A stretch of 26,055 nucleotides of DNA from Bacillota bacterium (GCA_023420115.1 JAEZWR010000050.1:1-26055); one strand, 5' to 3'. Shown: positions 1 through 8,358, counted from the first letter of the stretch. Program-made: numbers and translations. The notes: generated by a model from the letters alone, not told the origin.

Positions 1-929
1 ATGCAATAGCTCCAGAAAAAGTAGATTTTACTGCTCTTGATGAAGCCTTGAAGCGTGCTAATGAAGTCGACAAAGATACTTTGACTGATGAGAGTAAAAA
101 GGATCTTGAAACTGCGATAGACAAGGCAAGTGAAGTCCGAAATAAGCAAGATGTAAGTCAAGAAGAAGTAAAAAAGGCAAGTGATGATTTAAATAAGGTT
201 GTCGATAATCTAAAGACCAAAGACAGCGAAATACCAGAACTTCCAGATACAGATAAGTTAAAAGATAAGCTTGATGAACTAAAAAATAAAGACCTAAGTA
301 AGTATACTGATGATAGCAAGAGAGATCTTGAAGAGGCTATCAAAAAGGCTGAAGAAGTTTTGGCAAATAAGGATGCAAGTCAAGAAGATGTTGATAACGC
401 CCTCAAGGCATTAGAGGATGCCGAAAAGGGACTAAAGGAGAAGGACACAACTACTACAACAACTACTACAGAAGATGTGACTGAGCCTACGAGTACAGAA
501 ACAGGCACAACTACAAATACTGATACTACTACAAGTACCGAAGATACCAAGCCTTCTGAACCAAACAATACTACTGATTCTGATAAAACTACTATCGACA
601 AGACAGAACTTAAGAATTTAGTTGACTTAGTTGAAAAAACTATTGGCGATAAGAAAGTTGATAAGGCTTTACTTGACACACTCTTGAATGCCAAAGAAAT
701 TTTAGATAGTGATAATGCGGAAAAGTCAGTAGTAGAAGAGGTTTATAAGAGGCTGCAGGATGAGTTTAATAAGTGGAAGAATAGCAATAAACCTTCTGCC
801 AAGAAAAATACTGACAATAAGAGCAAGTTGCCACGTACAGGTGAAGTGGAACAATTTGCATATCTCTTGTCATTGCTTGCTGCAGTAGCCGTCTTAGCTA
901 TTTTAAGAAAAAGACAGCTAGATAGATAA
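1..929 (+). CDS. LPxTG wall-anchored surface protein with FIVAR repeats, 3' part only
   Basis: The reading frame (codons from base 3) is open to the left edge, so the true start lies outside; the TTG at 48 is only an internal codon. The visible part has two FIVAR-type helical repeats. The first covers about codons 10-70 of the visible frame and the second the next 70 or so; each follows the family pattern of a short LDKA-like helix, a Y/LTDESKKDLE-like turn, a second helix, and an SQEEVDKA-like third helix. A Thr-rich stalk with a run of eight Thr codons (about 447-470) follows, then a degenerate third helical unit, and finally LPRTGE, a hydrophobic segment and an RKRQ tail, which is a sortase sorting signal with Arg at the X position. 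The protein should be covalently attached to peptidoglycan. FIVAR repeats usually form rod-like spacers or ligand-binding stalks in adhesins; the binding domain, if any, is upstream and not visible. No sortase gene lies in this window. Confidence 0.88.
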   Translation, partial: AIAPEKVDFTALDEALKRANEVDKDTLTDESKKDLETAIDKASEVRNKQDVSQEEVKKASDDLNKVVDNLKTKDSEIPELPDTDKLKDKLDELKNKDLSKYTDDSKRDLEEAIKKAEEVLANKDASQEDVDNALKALEDAEKGLKEKDTTTTTTTTEDVTEPTSTETGTTTNTDTTTSTEDTKPSEPNNTTDSDKTTIDKTELKNLVDLVEKTIGDKKVDKALLDTLLNAKEILDSDNAEKSVVEEVYKRLQDEFNKWKNSNKPSAKKNTDNKSKLPRTGEVEQFAYLLSLLAAVAVLAILRKRQLDR

Positions 930-956
930 TTAAAGATTTAAATTGACATACCAGAA

Positions 957-987
957 GAGCCATAGCTTAATGCTGTGGCTTTTTTGG
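957..987 (+). terminator. Rho-independent terminator after the surface protein
   Basis: A 9-bp stem (958-966 with 972-980, one G-U pair) around a 5-base loop is followed directly by a T tract. It lies 28 bases after the stop codon of the surface protein and separates it from the acetyltransferase. Confidence 0.85.
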
Positions 988-1027
988 TTTATTCTAATAG
1001 AATAGTTAGAAGTGTGTGGGGTGTGAT

Positions 1028-1477
1028 ATGGAACTTAGACGATATAAAGAAGATGACTGCAAAGAAGTGACAGAGCTTTTTTATAATACTATTCATCTTA
1101 TTAATGTTAGGGATTATTCAAAAGAACAAGTGGATGCTTGGGCTAATGGGAAGCTGGATCTAGCTAAGTGGAATCAGTCTTTTTTGAAAAATTATTGTAT
1201 TGTTGCGATAGATGAAGGGAAAATTGTAGGCTTCGGGGATATAGATGATAAGGCTTATCTTGATCATTTGTATGTTCATGCTGCTTATCAAGGTAAGGGT
1301 ATAGGAACAGCGATTTGTGCTGCCTTAGAAGCAAAAGTAAGAGGCGATGTGCTTACTCATTCGTCTATTACTGCAAGAACATTTTTTGAGAGACGAGGGT
1401 ATCGGCTTATAAAAGAACAAGAGGTTCTTCGTGATGGTGTCTGGCTTAAAAATTTTGTGATGAAGAAGAATAGATAA
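1028..1477 (+). CDS. GNAT family N-acetyltransferase, YafP-like
   Basis: This is a 149-aa single-domain acetyltransferase. Motif A, the acetyl-CoA pyrophosphate loop, is visible as YQGKGIG at about residues 87-93 after the beta-strand YLDHLYV. The C-terminal half (SSITARTFFERRGY, then a strand ending in WLKNFVMKK) resembles the E. coli YafP subgroup as I remember it. The substrate is unknown. A GTG at 1016 is in frame, but the ATG at 1028 begins the MELRRYKEDD start typical of the family and has a GGGG-containing ribosome site just before it, so 1028 is preferred. The kinase-like gene follows after 17 bases, suggesting co-transcription. Confidence 0.85.
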   Translation: MELRRYKEDDCKEVTELFYNTIHLINVRDYSKEQVDAWANGKLDLAKWNQSFLKNYCIVAIDEGKIVGFGDIDDKAYLDHLYVHAAYQGKGIGTAICAALEAKVRGDVLTHSSITARTFFERRGYRLIKEQEVLRDGVWLKNFVMKKNR

Positions 1478-1494
1478 ATTTAGGAGGTAGGTCG

Positions 1495-2022
1495 ATGGTA
1501 ATATTAATTATGGGAGCTTCTCATACAGGTAAGACTTTACTTGCTCAAAAATTACTCGAAATATATAAATTCCCTTATTTGTCTATTGATCATTTGAAGA
1601 TGGGTTTGATAAGGAGTGGGAATACTACACTCACAGCAGAAGACGATGCGCTTCTTACTGATTATATGTGGCCTATTATTCGAGAGATGATCAAAACTGT
1701 GATTGAAAATGAGCAAAATATTATTGTTGAAGGTTGTTATATTCCATTTGACTTTGCGGAAGCTTTTGATCATGAGTATCTAGATAAAATTAAGTGCCTA
1801 TGTTTAATAATGACTGAGAAATATATCAAGCAACATTTTTCTGATATTAAGAAATATAGCAATGTTATTGAATGTAGATTGAATGATGACTGTAGCTTGA
1901 AGACCCTAATAGAAGATAATACAAAAAATTTAGACTTGGCTAAGAAGCATAATATCAATTATTTCCTAATAGATGAGAATTATGATTTGGATTTATATTT
2001 GGAATCGCTTAATTTAGGTTAG
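1495..2022 (+). CDS. Small P-loop kinase-like NTPase
   Basis: This 175-aa protein opens with a beta strand and a Walker A loop, GASHTGKT, at residues 7-14. A YLSIDHLKMGLIRSG segment follows at about 28-42, and a hydrophobic strand ending in IIVEGCYIP at about 76-84 may carry the Walker B or substrate-contact position. The architecture is that of small-molecule kinases in the AAA_33/zeta/2-phosphoglycerate-kinase-like group. The substrate cannot be told from sequence, and an antibiotic- or nucleotide-type kinase is also possible. A clear AGGAGGT ribosome site is at about 1482-1488. The gene follows the acetyltransferase closely, so the pair may modify related small molecules (inference). No clear terminator follows; 2023-2264 is AT-rich with no gene I can support. 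Confidence 0.7.
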   Translation: MVILIMGASHTGKTLLAQKLLEIYKFPYLSIDHLKMGLIRSGNTTLTAEDDALLTDYMWPIIREMIKTVIENEQNIIVEGCYIPFDFAEAFDHEYLDKIKCLCLIMTEKYIKQHFSDIKKYSNVIECRLNDDCSLKTLIEDNTKNLDLAKKHNINYFLIDENYDLDLYLESLNLG

Positions 2023-2264
2023 ATGAATTTAGCTAGAAAAATGAGTAGTGTAAAAAAGCTCTCTGAGTAAATGACTTTAAATTGATAATTATTTGTTGAA
2101 ATTTTTGACTTAATTATATATAGTTAGCACTAGTTAACATTAAGTGTAATCTTAACTACTTGGTATTTTGGCTATTTACAAAATATGCGGAAACCTAGAC
2201 CACTTCCGATATTAGTCTTAGATTTACTTAATAATTATTATTTTTTTGCGGGGAGACTTTTGTT

Positions 2265-2945
2265 TTGCAGGAGATAAGTAGTCTTCGGAAGATAGTTGCG
2301 GAGAAATGTGCCGCTACTTTACTTGGATATAAGCCAGCCAGCCTATTTTCGCTAAATAGAGCTAAATGGGCAGACTTTGACAGCTTATATCCAATTATTC
2401 GTAATGAACTTCTTCCATTTCTATCAATAAGATGTCTTAAGAAGGACAGAGATTCTTTTCTTATTTTGGTATATCGAGTGGAGGTTCTTGCAGAGTTACT
2501 TTCTGCTCGTGAGGTTAGAAATTTTCTAGCTTGTTACGGTTATCCAAAGGAATGTCTTGATATTTGTTCTAAGTATTATTCTTGCAATGAAAATTGTTCT
2601 GACTGTGAACAAAAGGCTGTATTTAAACAGGTAGAGCTGCTTATAAACAATATTGTTTACAAACTTAAGAGCAATAAGTTCCCTCATGAAATAGGAGTTT
2701 TTCTCGGTTATCCATTGTGTGACGTCGAAGCATTTATACGTTGCTCGGGTAAGGAAGAAAAATGTATAGGGCCATGGAAAGTTTATGGAGATGTAGAAAA
2801 GGCAAAGGAAAGGTTTGAACTTTTTGCCCAGGCTAAGCAAATGATTTTAGACTTTTATATTGCAGATAATTCTCTGGCTACAATTTTACTTAGACCTGAA
2901 CTTAGTACATTTAGTAAGATATCTAATGTAAAAAATAAAGACTAG
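2265..2945 (+). CDS. DUF3793 family protein with a cysteine cluster
   Basis: The C-terminal half carries the hallmark of DUF3793: FPHEIGVFLGYPLCDVEAFI at about residues 139-158 and GPWKVYGDVEKAKERF at about 169-184. The N-terminal half has the family's strand (SFLILVYRVEVL) followed by an FLACYGYP-like motif. The biochemical function is unknown, but in anaerobic Firmicutes the family is, in my recollection, often found beside flavodoxin genes, as here. Unusually, six Cys lie between residues 90 and 114 (90, 97, 101, 107, 111, 114), with more at 152, 160 and 167, suggesting a metal or Fe-S site. The start is a TTG preceded by GGGGAG at 2250-2255; the frame is closed by a stop at 2232, so no better upstream start exists. 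A weak or regulated start is therefore likely. The 226-aa length suits the family. Confidence 0.8.
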   Translation: MQEISSLRKIVAEKCAATLLGYKPASLFSLNRAKWADFDSLYPIIRNELLPFLSIRCLKKDRDSFLILVYRVEVLAELLSAREVRNFLACYGYPKECLDICSKYYSCNENCSDCEQKAVFKQVELLINNIVYKLKSNKFPHEIGVFLGYPLCDVEAFIRCSGKEEKCIGPWKVYGDVEKAKERFELFAQAKQMILDFYIADNSLATILLRPELSTFSKISNVKNKD

Positions 2946-3126
2946 CTTATTATTTATATACTTTGGTATTAATGATAGTAAAAAGTTATTTGTGAAGATT
3001 GAGTAGTCTGAGTAGTATTAGTTGTATGAGCTAGACCGAGTAATACTGAGTGGCCTAGGTGAGCTTGGTGGATAGACTTTGTCATAGTAGTTTACTTGCA
3101 GAAAATATATTTATTTTCGGCTTGTT

Positions 3127-3155
3127 ATATAAATAAGCGGGAGATTTATTTATAT
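3127..3155. promoter_or_regulatory. Perfect 10-bp inverted repeat upstream of flavodoxin
   Basis: Bases 3127-3136 and 3146-3155 are exact reverse complements separated by 9 bases. The repeat lies 50 bases before the flavodoxin start, in the gap after the DUF3793 gene. It could be a repressor operator or a hairpin in the leader. It is AT-only, so chance cannot be excluded. Confidence 0.3.
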
Positions 3156-3204
3156 TTCGCAGCTGAATATTAATTTATTTGATGCTTGTCATCGAGGAGG
3201 AAAA

Positions 3205-3630
3205 ATGAGCAAAGTTGCAGTGATTTATTGGACCGGCACAGGCAACACAGAGCAGATGGCTGAAGCCATTGCTGCTGCCGCAAAGAACCATGGAGCAGAA
3301 GTTGATTTATTCAACATTTCTGACGGAGAGCCAGAAGTAGATTCTTATGATGTTCTCGCTTTTGGTTGCCCTGCTATGGGTGACGAGGTTCTAGAAGAAA
3401 GTGAATTTGAACCATTCTATGCAGGTCTTGAAGACAGTCTAGATGGAAGAAAAGTTGCTCTCTTCGGCTCATACAGCTGGGCAGAAGGAAAGTGGATGGA
3501 AGATTGGACAGAGAGAGCCAAGAGTAAGGGTGCAGTTCTTGTCTGTGATAGCTATCCTCAGTTCGAAGCCCCAGATGCAGAGGGTCTAGAAAAATGCGAA
3601 GCCTTTGGCAAGGCTTTGGCAGAAGCTTAA
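3205..3630 (+). CDS. Flavodoxin (short-chain, clostridial type)
   Basis: This 141-aa FMN protein carries single electrons in the cytoplasm, replacing ferredoxin. The FMN phosphate loop WTGTGNT is at residues 9-15. The second FMN loop GCPAMGDEVLEESEFEPF is at 54-71, with Met58 at the position that flanks the isoalloxazine ring in the C. beijerinckii protein. The third loop, FGSYSWAEGKWMEDW, runs from 87 to 101; its Trp92 matches the stacking Trp of that flavodoxin. All three loops are intact, so the protein should bind FMN. A strong GAGGAGG ribosome site and codon use richer in GC-ending codons than its neighbours suggest high expression. It follows the DUF3793 gene and ends with a strong terminator. 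Confidence 0.95.
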   Translation: MSKVAVIYWTGTGNTEQMAEAIAAAAKNHGAEVDLFNISDGEPEVDSYDVLAFGCPAMGDEVLEESEFEPFYAGLEDSLDGRKVALFGSYSWAEGKWMEDWTERAKSKGAVLVCDSYPQFEAPDAEGLEKCEAFGKALAEA

Positions 3631-3678
3631 TAGGTAATAGATTGTATACCCTATTTTTTACTAGTTTAGACTCTAGCG

Positions 3679-3710
3679 AAAAAGGAAGCGTAATAGCTTC
3701 CTTTTTTATT
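3679..3710 (+). terminator. Rho-independent terminator after flavodoxin
   Basis: A perfect 11-bp stem (3679-3689 with 3696-3706) with a GC-rich core and a 6-base loop runs into a T tract. It isolates flavodoxin from pheS. Confidence 0.92.
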
Positions 3711-3836
3711 TTGTTTAGCATATGAAGAAGCACTAACGTGAGCTTTTTCACTCTATTGGGAGAAAATTTAGCTTAAAACTGGTAAACTTATAGCGTTTGA
3801 ATTTTAAATAGTATTTTCGTTACAGTGGGAGATATT

Positions 3837-4874
3837 ATGCAAGAGCAATTAAATAAATTACATCAGGAAGCAGTGGAGGCGGTTGCTGCCGTTTCATCAC
3901 TGGAGAAACTTTTAGACTTACAGAGAACTTATCTTGGCAAAAAAGGTGAGCTCACTTCTATCCTTAAGGGCTTAGCAAAGTTATCTGTTGAGGAAAAGAA
4001 GGAAATAGGATCTCTAGCAAATCGTATAAAAGAAGATTTAAATGAGAAAATTAGAGTTAGACAGGAAGAGCTTGAGTCAGCCAAACCACTTCTAAAAAGG
4101 AAAATTGATATTAGCTTGCCAGGTCTTGAACCCAAAAGGGCGAAGCTTCATCCAAGTATTCAGATGATGTATGACCTAAATGATGCTTTTAGATCTCTCA
4201 ACTTCGATATTTATGAGGGTAATTTGATTAGCAGTGAGGCTTATTCTTTTGATTACCTGAATTTCCCAAAGGCTCACCCAGCGAGAGAGTCGATGGATAC
4301 ATATTGGTTAGCTGGATCTGAGAATAAAGAAGCTGAGCATAGGTTATGCTTGAGGCCACATCTTACAGGTGATTCTGTCAGATATTTAAGAGAGCATGGG
4401 GCTCCTGCGAGGGTTGTATATCCAGGGCAGGTTTTTAGAAATGAGACTACAGATGCAGGTCACGAACGTGCTTTTTTCCAGTATGAGGCGCTGATTGTTG
4501 ACAAGGACTTTTCATTTTCGTCTGGGATGCTCCTAGTTAATACTATTCTCTCCAAGATTTTTGGATATGAGGTTGAAACGAGAATGCGTTCTGGATATTT
4601 CCCATTTGTTGAACCCGGATTCGAAATAGATATGCGTTGTCAGGTCTGTGGCGGAAAGGGTTGTAAGGTTTGTAAAAATGTTGGTTGGATTGAGGTTATG
4701 CCAGGTGGAACTCCTCATCCTAATGTGCTGAGAGCGGCAGGTCTAGATCCTTATGAGTGGACAGGTTTCTATATTAATATAGGCTTGGATAGATTGGTTA
4801 TGATGAGATATGGAATAGATGATGTTCGTTTGCTCCATAATAATGATTTAAGATTTCTAAATCAGTTTAACTAG
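3837..4874 (+). CDS. pheS: Phenylalanyl-tRNA synthetase alpha subunit
   Basis: PheS forms the alpha2beta2 synthetase with PheT and holds the aminoacylation site. The start at 3837 follows GGGAG by five bases; a GTG at 3825 is in frame but lacks a ribosome site. The protein is 345 aa. The N-terminal coiled coil covers about residues 1-85, then the class II core: HPARESMDTYWL, the motif 2 region (GQVFRNETTDAGHERAFFQYEAL), GYFPFVEPGFEID, and motif 3 (GLDRLVMMRYGIDDVR). A four-Cys cluster (268, 271, 276, 279) is inserted just before the PheS-specific His-Pro-Asn segment. Several usually invariant positions differ from E. coli: RTHTS reads RPHLT, GCGMVHP reads PGGTPHP, and the pocket Ala of FAFG is Tyr. 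I saw no T-box in the roughly 125-base leader after the preceding terminator. Confidence 0.95.
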   Translation: MQEQLNKLHQEAVEAVAAVSSLEKLLDLQRTYLGKKGELTSILKGLAKLSVEEKKEIGSLANRIKEDLNEKIRVRQEELESAKPLLKRKIDISLPGLEPKRAKLHPSIQMMYDLNDAFRSLNFDIYEGNLISSEAYSFDYLNFPKAHPARESMDTYWLAGSENKEAEHRLCLRPHLTGDSVRYLREHGAPARVVYPGQVFRNETTDAGHERAFFQYEALIVDKDFSFSSGMLLVNTILSKIFGYEVETRMRSGYFPFVEPGFEIDMRCQVCGGKGCKVCKNVGWIEVMPGGTPHPNVLRAAGLDPYEWTGFYINIGLDRLVMMRYGIDDVRLLHNNDLRFLNQFN

Positions 4875-4940
4875 TTGCGTTGATTTTTAAGGTGGTTTAG
4901 GAAAGTTTATTTAATAGGTTGTTTAATTAGGAGATAGATA

Positions 4941-7406
4941 ATGAAGGTTTCACTTAATTGGATAAGAGATTATGTTGATCTTCCCAAGAATATAGATATG
5001 AAAGAGTTGGCTCATGCCCTGACTATGCGTACTGTCGAAGTTGAGGGCTATGAGAATCCTGCCACTAAGCTTGAGAATATAGTTGTTGCCAGAATAGATA
5101 AATTAGAAGCTCATCCGAATGCTGACAAATTGAGAGTCTGTCAATGTTATATTGGTGAAGAAGAACTTGTACAAGTTGTTTGTGGTGGTTCTAATCTTTA
5201 TGAGGGTGAATTGGTAGTGCTAGCACTTCCAGGTGCAGAGGTCGTTTGGCATGGAGAAGGGGAGCCTGTGAAGATCAAAGCCGGCAAACTTAGAGGCGTA
5301 GCATCTAATGGTATGATTTGCGCTGCTTCTGAGCTGGGTTTGGATGAGCTTTTTCCTGCTAAAGAAGAGCATGAGATTGTCGATTTAAGTAATTTTGATA
5401 TTGATGGTCTCGAGGCTGGAGCTAAGCTCGGAGAGGCTTTGGATTTAGACGATATAATTATTGAGATTGATAATAAATCTATGACTCATAGGCCGGATCT
5501 TTGGGGGCACTATGGTCTTGCTAGAGAGCTTGCTGCTATTTATGGTTTGGAATTAAAAAAGTTTGCTTCTGATAGGGTAAATGAACTTTCCCTCGATAAG
5601 TTAGAGAATTTTTCTCTAAAGATTCAGGATGCTGATAAATGTAGAAGATATATGGCAGTTCTTATTGATAATGTTGAGGTTTCTGAGTCACCATTTTGGA
5701 TGAAGAAGAGATTAGTCCTTACTGGAATGAGACCTATAAATAATATTGTCGATATTAGTAACTATGTAATGCTAGCCAGTGGACAGCCTACACACACCTT
5801 TGATGCGGATCATGTTGAGGGCGCTATTAGTGTGAGACAGGCTCAAAAAGGAGAGAAATTAATTCTTCTTGATGGTAAGGAACTTGAGTTAAGTACAGCA
5901 GATTTAATTATTGCAGATGACAAGAAGCCTCTGGCGTTAGCTGGTATTATGGGTGGAAAAAATGATTCAATCTTCCCAGATACCAAGAGAATTGTTTTGG
6001 AAATTGCAAATTTTGATCCTATGACTGTTCGTCAAAGTCAGCAACGATATCAGCAGAGAACCGAGTCATCGACAAGGTTCGAGAAGTCTATTGATACAGC
6101 TCGAGTTGATATGGCACTGTCTTGTTTTGTTGATTGTTTTAATGAGTTGATGCCATCTGCCATTTATAAGCAGTATAGTAATTTGAGTCTAAAGGAAACA
6201 AAAGTAGAGAATATCACTGTTAAAAAAGACTTTTTGCAGAGTAGATCAGGCAAGGAAATTAGTTATGAGCTTCTTAATGATACTTTAAGTCCGCTGGAGT
6301 TTAAGGTTCAGGCTGTAAGTGAAGATGAATTTGTTGTCACTCCGCCCATATTTAGATCTACAGGGGATATTGAAGATCCTTATGACATTCTCGAAGAGCT
6401 TTGTCGCATGCTTGGTTACGAAAATTTTAGTTTCCAAGCTCCAACTGTGGAATTAAATCATGCTGTGGCTGGCAAAGATAGGGATATGAGAAGATCTATA
6501 AGTGAATATATGGCATTTAGCTGTGGATTCACAGAAGTTGTAAGTTATCCATGGATACATGAGAGATTCCAGAAGCCGATTATTGAGAATTTTAATATGT
6601 CTGTTTCGCTTGAGGCTCCTCCTTCGCCAGAAACTAGATATTTAAGACAGTCACTTATTCCGGCTCTTATATCAATTACAGAACACAATGCAAAATTTAT
6701 GAAGGAGTTCCAGATATTTGAGTCTTCACAGGTCTTTAGGAAGTCTGCAGGGGAGTCAGAAGAGACGGTTCAGCAAATAAGAGAACTAGCAGCTCTTGTC
6801 TTGTGTGATGAACTTAGTATTGAGAATAAATTTAGAGAGATGAAGACTACGATTCTCAATTTGCCTATTGCAGCCTTGACCGCCGAGTTGGATTTTGTAA
6901 GAGTGAAAAGGCCTTATGGCTCAGATGTTGATACGTGGCTTAATATTGTTAATAAGAATCCAGATAGGCGCTATAAATATTGCGAAGAAGATATAATTGG
7001 CAATCTTTATCTTCTATCTCAAGCCGCTCATAAACAAGCCGATCTCAAAAAGTCACTTATGCTGGTTTTTGATTTGAACTTGGATGAGCTTAAGCTTCAA
7101 GATAGCAGAAATAATAAATATCAGCAGCTGTCATCAATTTTACCTGTTGAAGAAAATTTATCGATGATTTTTGACGAAAATGTGTATTGGTCTGATATTG
7201 AAAAAAGTATTTCTTCAAAAGTGTCTGATCTTAAATTTATCGAGGAGTATAGAGGTAAACAAATTCCTGATGGCAAAAAGTCAGTACATTTTAGTTTCAC
7301 TTTATCTGGTAAAGATGCAAGTTTGACTATGGAAGAGATAGATAACAAATTGAGAAAGATTATTCGCACATTGGAAAATGACTTGAATGCTAGTCTCAGG
7401 GCATAG
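4941..7406 (+). CDS. pheT: Phenylalanyl-tRNA synthetase beta subunit
   Basis: The 821-aa beta subunit binds tRNA-Phe and normally hydrolyses Tyr-tRNA-Phe. In order it shows the N-terminal MKVSLNWIRDYVDLP start, an EMAP/OB-fold tRNA-binding domain at about residues 40-150 (AHPNADKLRVCQ, then a KLRGVASNGMICAASELGL motif), the DNKSMTHRPDLWGHYGLARE segment at about 177, the B3/B4 editing region at about 210-400 (HTFDADHVEGAISVRQA, GGIMGG-like loop), B5 and the catalytic-like fold, and a C-terminal FDX-ACB domain at about 725-820 that presents the anticodon. The length is close to the usual 790-810 aa. It begins 66 bases after pheS with an AGGAG site, so the two form an operon. No terminator is obvious after it. 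Confidence 0.95.
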   Translation: MKVSLNWIRDYVDLPKNIDMKELAHALTMRTVEVEGYENPATKLENIVVARIDKLEAHPNADKLRVCQCYIGEEELVQVVCGGSNLYEGELVVLALPGAEVVWHGEGEPVKIKAGKLRGVASNGMICAASELGLDELFPAKEEHEIVDLSNFDIDGLEAGAKLGEALDLDDIIIEIDNKSMTHRPDLWGHYGLARELAAIYGLELKKFASDRVNELSLDKLENFSLKIQDADKCRRYMAVLIDNVEVSESPFWMKKRLVLTGMRPINNIVDISNYVMLASGQPTHTFDADHVEGAISVRQAQKGEKLILLDGKELELSTADLIIADDKKPLALAGIMGGKNDSIFPDTKRIVLEIANFDPMTVRQSQQRYQQRTESSTRFEKSIDTARVDMALSCFVDCFNELMPSAIYKQYSNLSLKETKVENITVKKDFLQSRSGKEISYELLNDTLSPLEFKVQAVSEDEFVVTPPIFRSTGDIEDPYDILEELCRMLGYENFSFQAPTVELNHAVAGKDRDMRRSISEYMAFSCGFTEVVSYPWIHERFQKPIIENFNMSVSLEAPPSPETRYLRQSLIPALISITEHNAKFMKEFQIFESSQVFRKSAGESEETVQQIRELAALVLCDELSIENKFREMKTTILNLPIAALTAELDFVRVKRPYGSDVDTWLNIVNKNPDRRYKYCEEDIIGNLYLLSQAAHKQADLKKSLMLVFDLNLDELKLQDSRNNKYQQLSSILPVEENLSMIFDENVYWSDIEKSISSKVSDLKFIEEYRGKQIPDGKKSVHFSFTLSGKDASLTMEEIDNKLRKIIRTLENDLNASLRA

Positions 7407-7798
7407 TGAAGTAGTTGGGTAGCTGAGGTAGTTAAGGTAGTTAAGGTGGCTGTGAATTATTCACGTATTGCCCTAGAACTACCATAACAAAAATAAATAT
7501 ACAAATTTAATAAAAAGTACTTCCTTTGCAGAGAAGATTTTGAATTATGGGGGAGTTTGAAATCTTCATGCAATGATGTAAGCCTAAGAATTAAGAATTG
7601 GTTTAGGTGAGCATCACGGGGAGTGCTTTTTATTTGCTCTTTTGAGAAAAATTGAAAAGGTTTATTGAATAAATGTAGTAAAGACAAGTAGTACGATGAG
7701 TAATGCTGATTTGCTCATTTTAAAAATATCAGACTTAACGTATAATATATAAAATAAATGAGATAAAAGAGATAAATAGAAAAGGTTTAGGGTAATAG
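7407..7798. other. 392-bp gene-free region between pheT and the hypothetical gene
   Basis: No coding frame here looks real. The first 45 bases hold a short direct repeat: two exact copies of the 9-mer starting at 7426 and 7435, then a partial third. Further on, an 8-bp inverted repeat (7533-7540 with 7560-7567) and a 5-bp one (7583-7587 with 7603-7607) sit close together, and the stretch 7610-7640 is locally GC-richer and runs into T tracts. These could be a structured leader or a weak terminator for pheST. A TATAAT box at 7741-7746 with only a weak -35 sequence is the likely promoter of the next gene. No riboswitch class was recognised. Confidence 0.4.
7741..7746 (+). promoter_or_regulatory. 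Candidate -10 box for the hypothetical gene
   Basis: An exact TATAAT lies 53 bases before the ATG at 7799. The sequence 17 bases upstream of it (TTTTAA) is a poor -35, so activation or a different spacing may apply. Confidence 0.4.
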
Positions 7799-8329
7799 AT
7801 GCGATCCATTTTACGTTTAGCTAGTGAAGTGTACGGAGTTTTTTCTGATAAGGATCTCCTTTATATTGAGAAGAAATTATTTGCTGATGCTGAGATGACA
7901 GATGAAGAGCTGCTTCGTACGATTCTTGAAAAGTCAAATTTAAAAACAGAAATTGAAGGTGTATATACTTTTTATAGACTTCAAGATAATGAAATTTCTA
8001 AGTTGTATGTAAATAGAGGGGCGATTAATCGTCTCAGTGATGATAGACTAGGAGAGTTTGTATTTGAATATCCAGTCAGTAGTCATTATGAAGATTTATT
8101 TTCTGAACTTAAGATTTTGTTAAAGACAGATCTTCTAGTCGAAGCATTTATGTATCTTATTTATTTCAATATTCAGTTAGTTTCTCCCATGGCGATAAAT
8201 ATTTTTAAGACCCTTGATTATCTGGGGGTGGATTATAGTGCGAACTATGATAAATTAGAGAAACTTGCGAGAGATTATGTTGATAATATGGCAATTTGGA
8301 CTGACTATGGTCAGGTTTCAATGGATTAG
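7799..8329 (+). CDS. Hypothetical protein, 176 aa, mostly helical
   Basis: I do not recognise this protein. It has no signal peptide, no membrane segment convincing enough to call, no Cys cluster and no catalytic motif. The pattern of charged and hydrophobic residues suggests an alpha-helical cytoplasmic protein; residues about 112-135 (LVEAFMYLIYFNIQLVSPMAINIF) are hydrophobic but interrupted. It stands alone, with its own likely promoter upstream and a strong terminator directly after it. These boundaries and its sustained codon usage support it as a real gene. The ribosome site (AGGG about 10 bases before the ATG) is weak. Confidence 0.65.
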   Translation: MRSILRLASEVYGVFSDKDLLYIEKKLFADAEMTDEELLRTILEKSNLKTEIEGVYTFYRLQDNEISKLYVNRGAINRLSDDRLGEFVFEYPVSSHYEDLFSELKILLKTDLLVEAFMYLIYFNIQLVSPMAINIFKTLDYLGVDYSANYDKLEKLARDYVDNMAIWTDYGQVSMD

Positions 8330-8358
8330 TTTTGTTTATTAATATAGCTAAGTTATAG

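Noticed and set aside
447..470. ACA/ACT trinucleotide run as a phase-variation tract
   Set aside because: The run is short and mixed between two codons; slippage by whole codons would not shift the frame, so it is just the Thr stalk.
380..694. 104-aa minus-strand frame opposite the FIVAR/Thr-rich region
   Set aside because: Its Val/Ser-rich composition is just the complement of the Thr/Asp/Glu codons of the surface protein.
3711..3836. Possible T-box leader for pheST
   Set aside because: The gap is only about 125 bases and I found no T-box core (TGG-ACCGCG-like) or terminator-antiterminator pair.
7457..7687. 76-aa minus-strand open frame in the gap after pheT
   Set aside because: No ribosome site and no recognisable domain; it covers the repeats and hairpins of an intergenic region, so chance is the better explanation.
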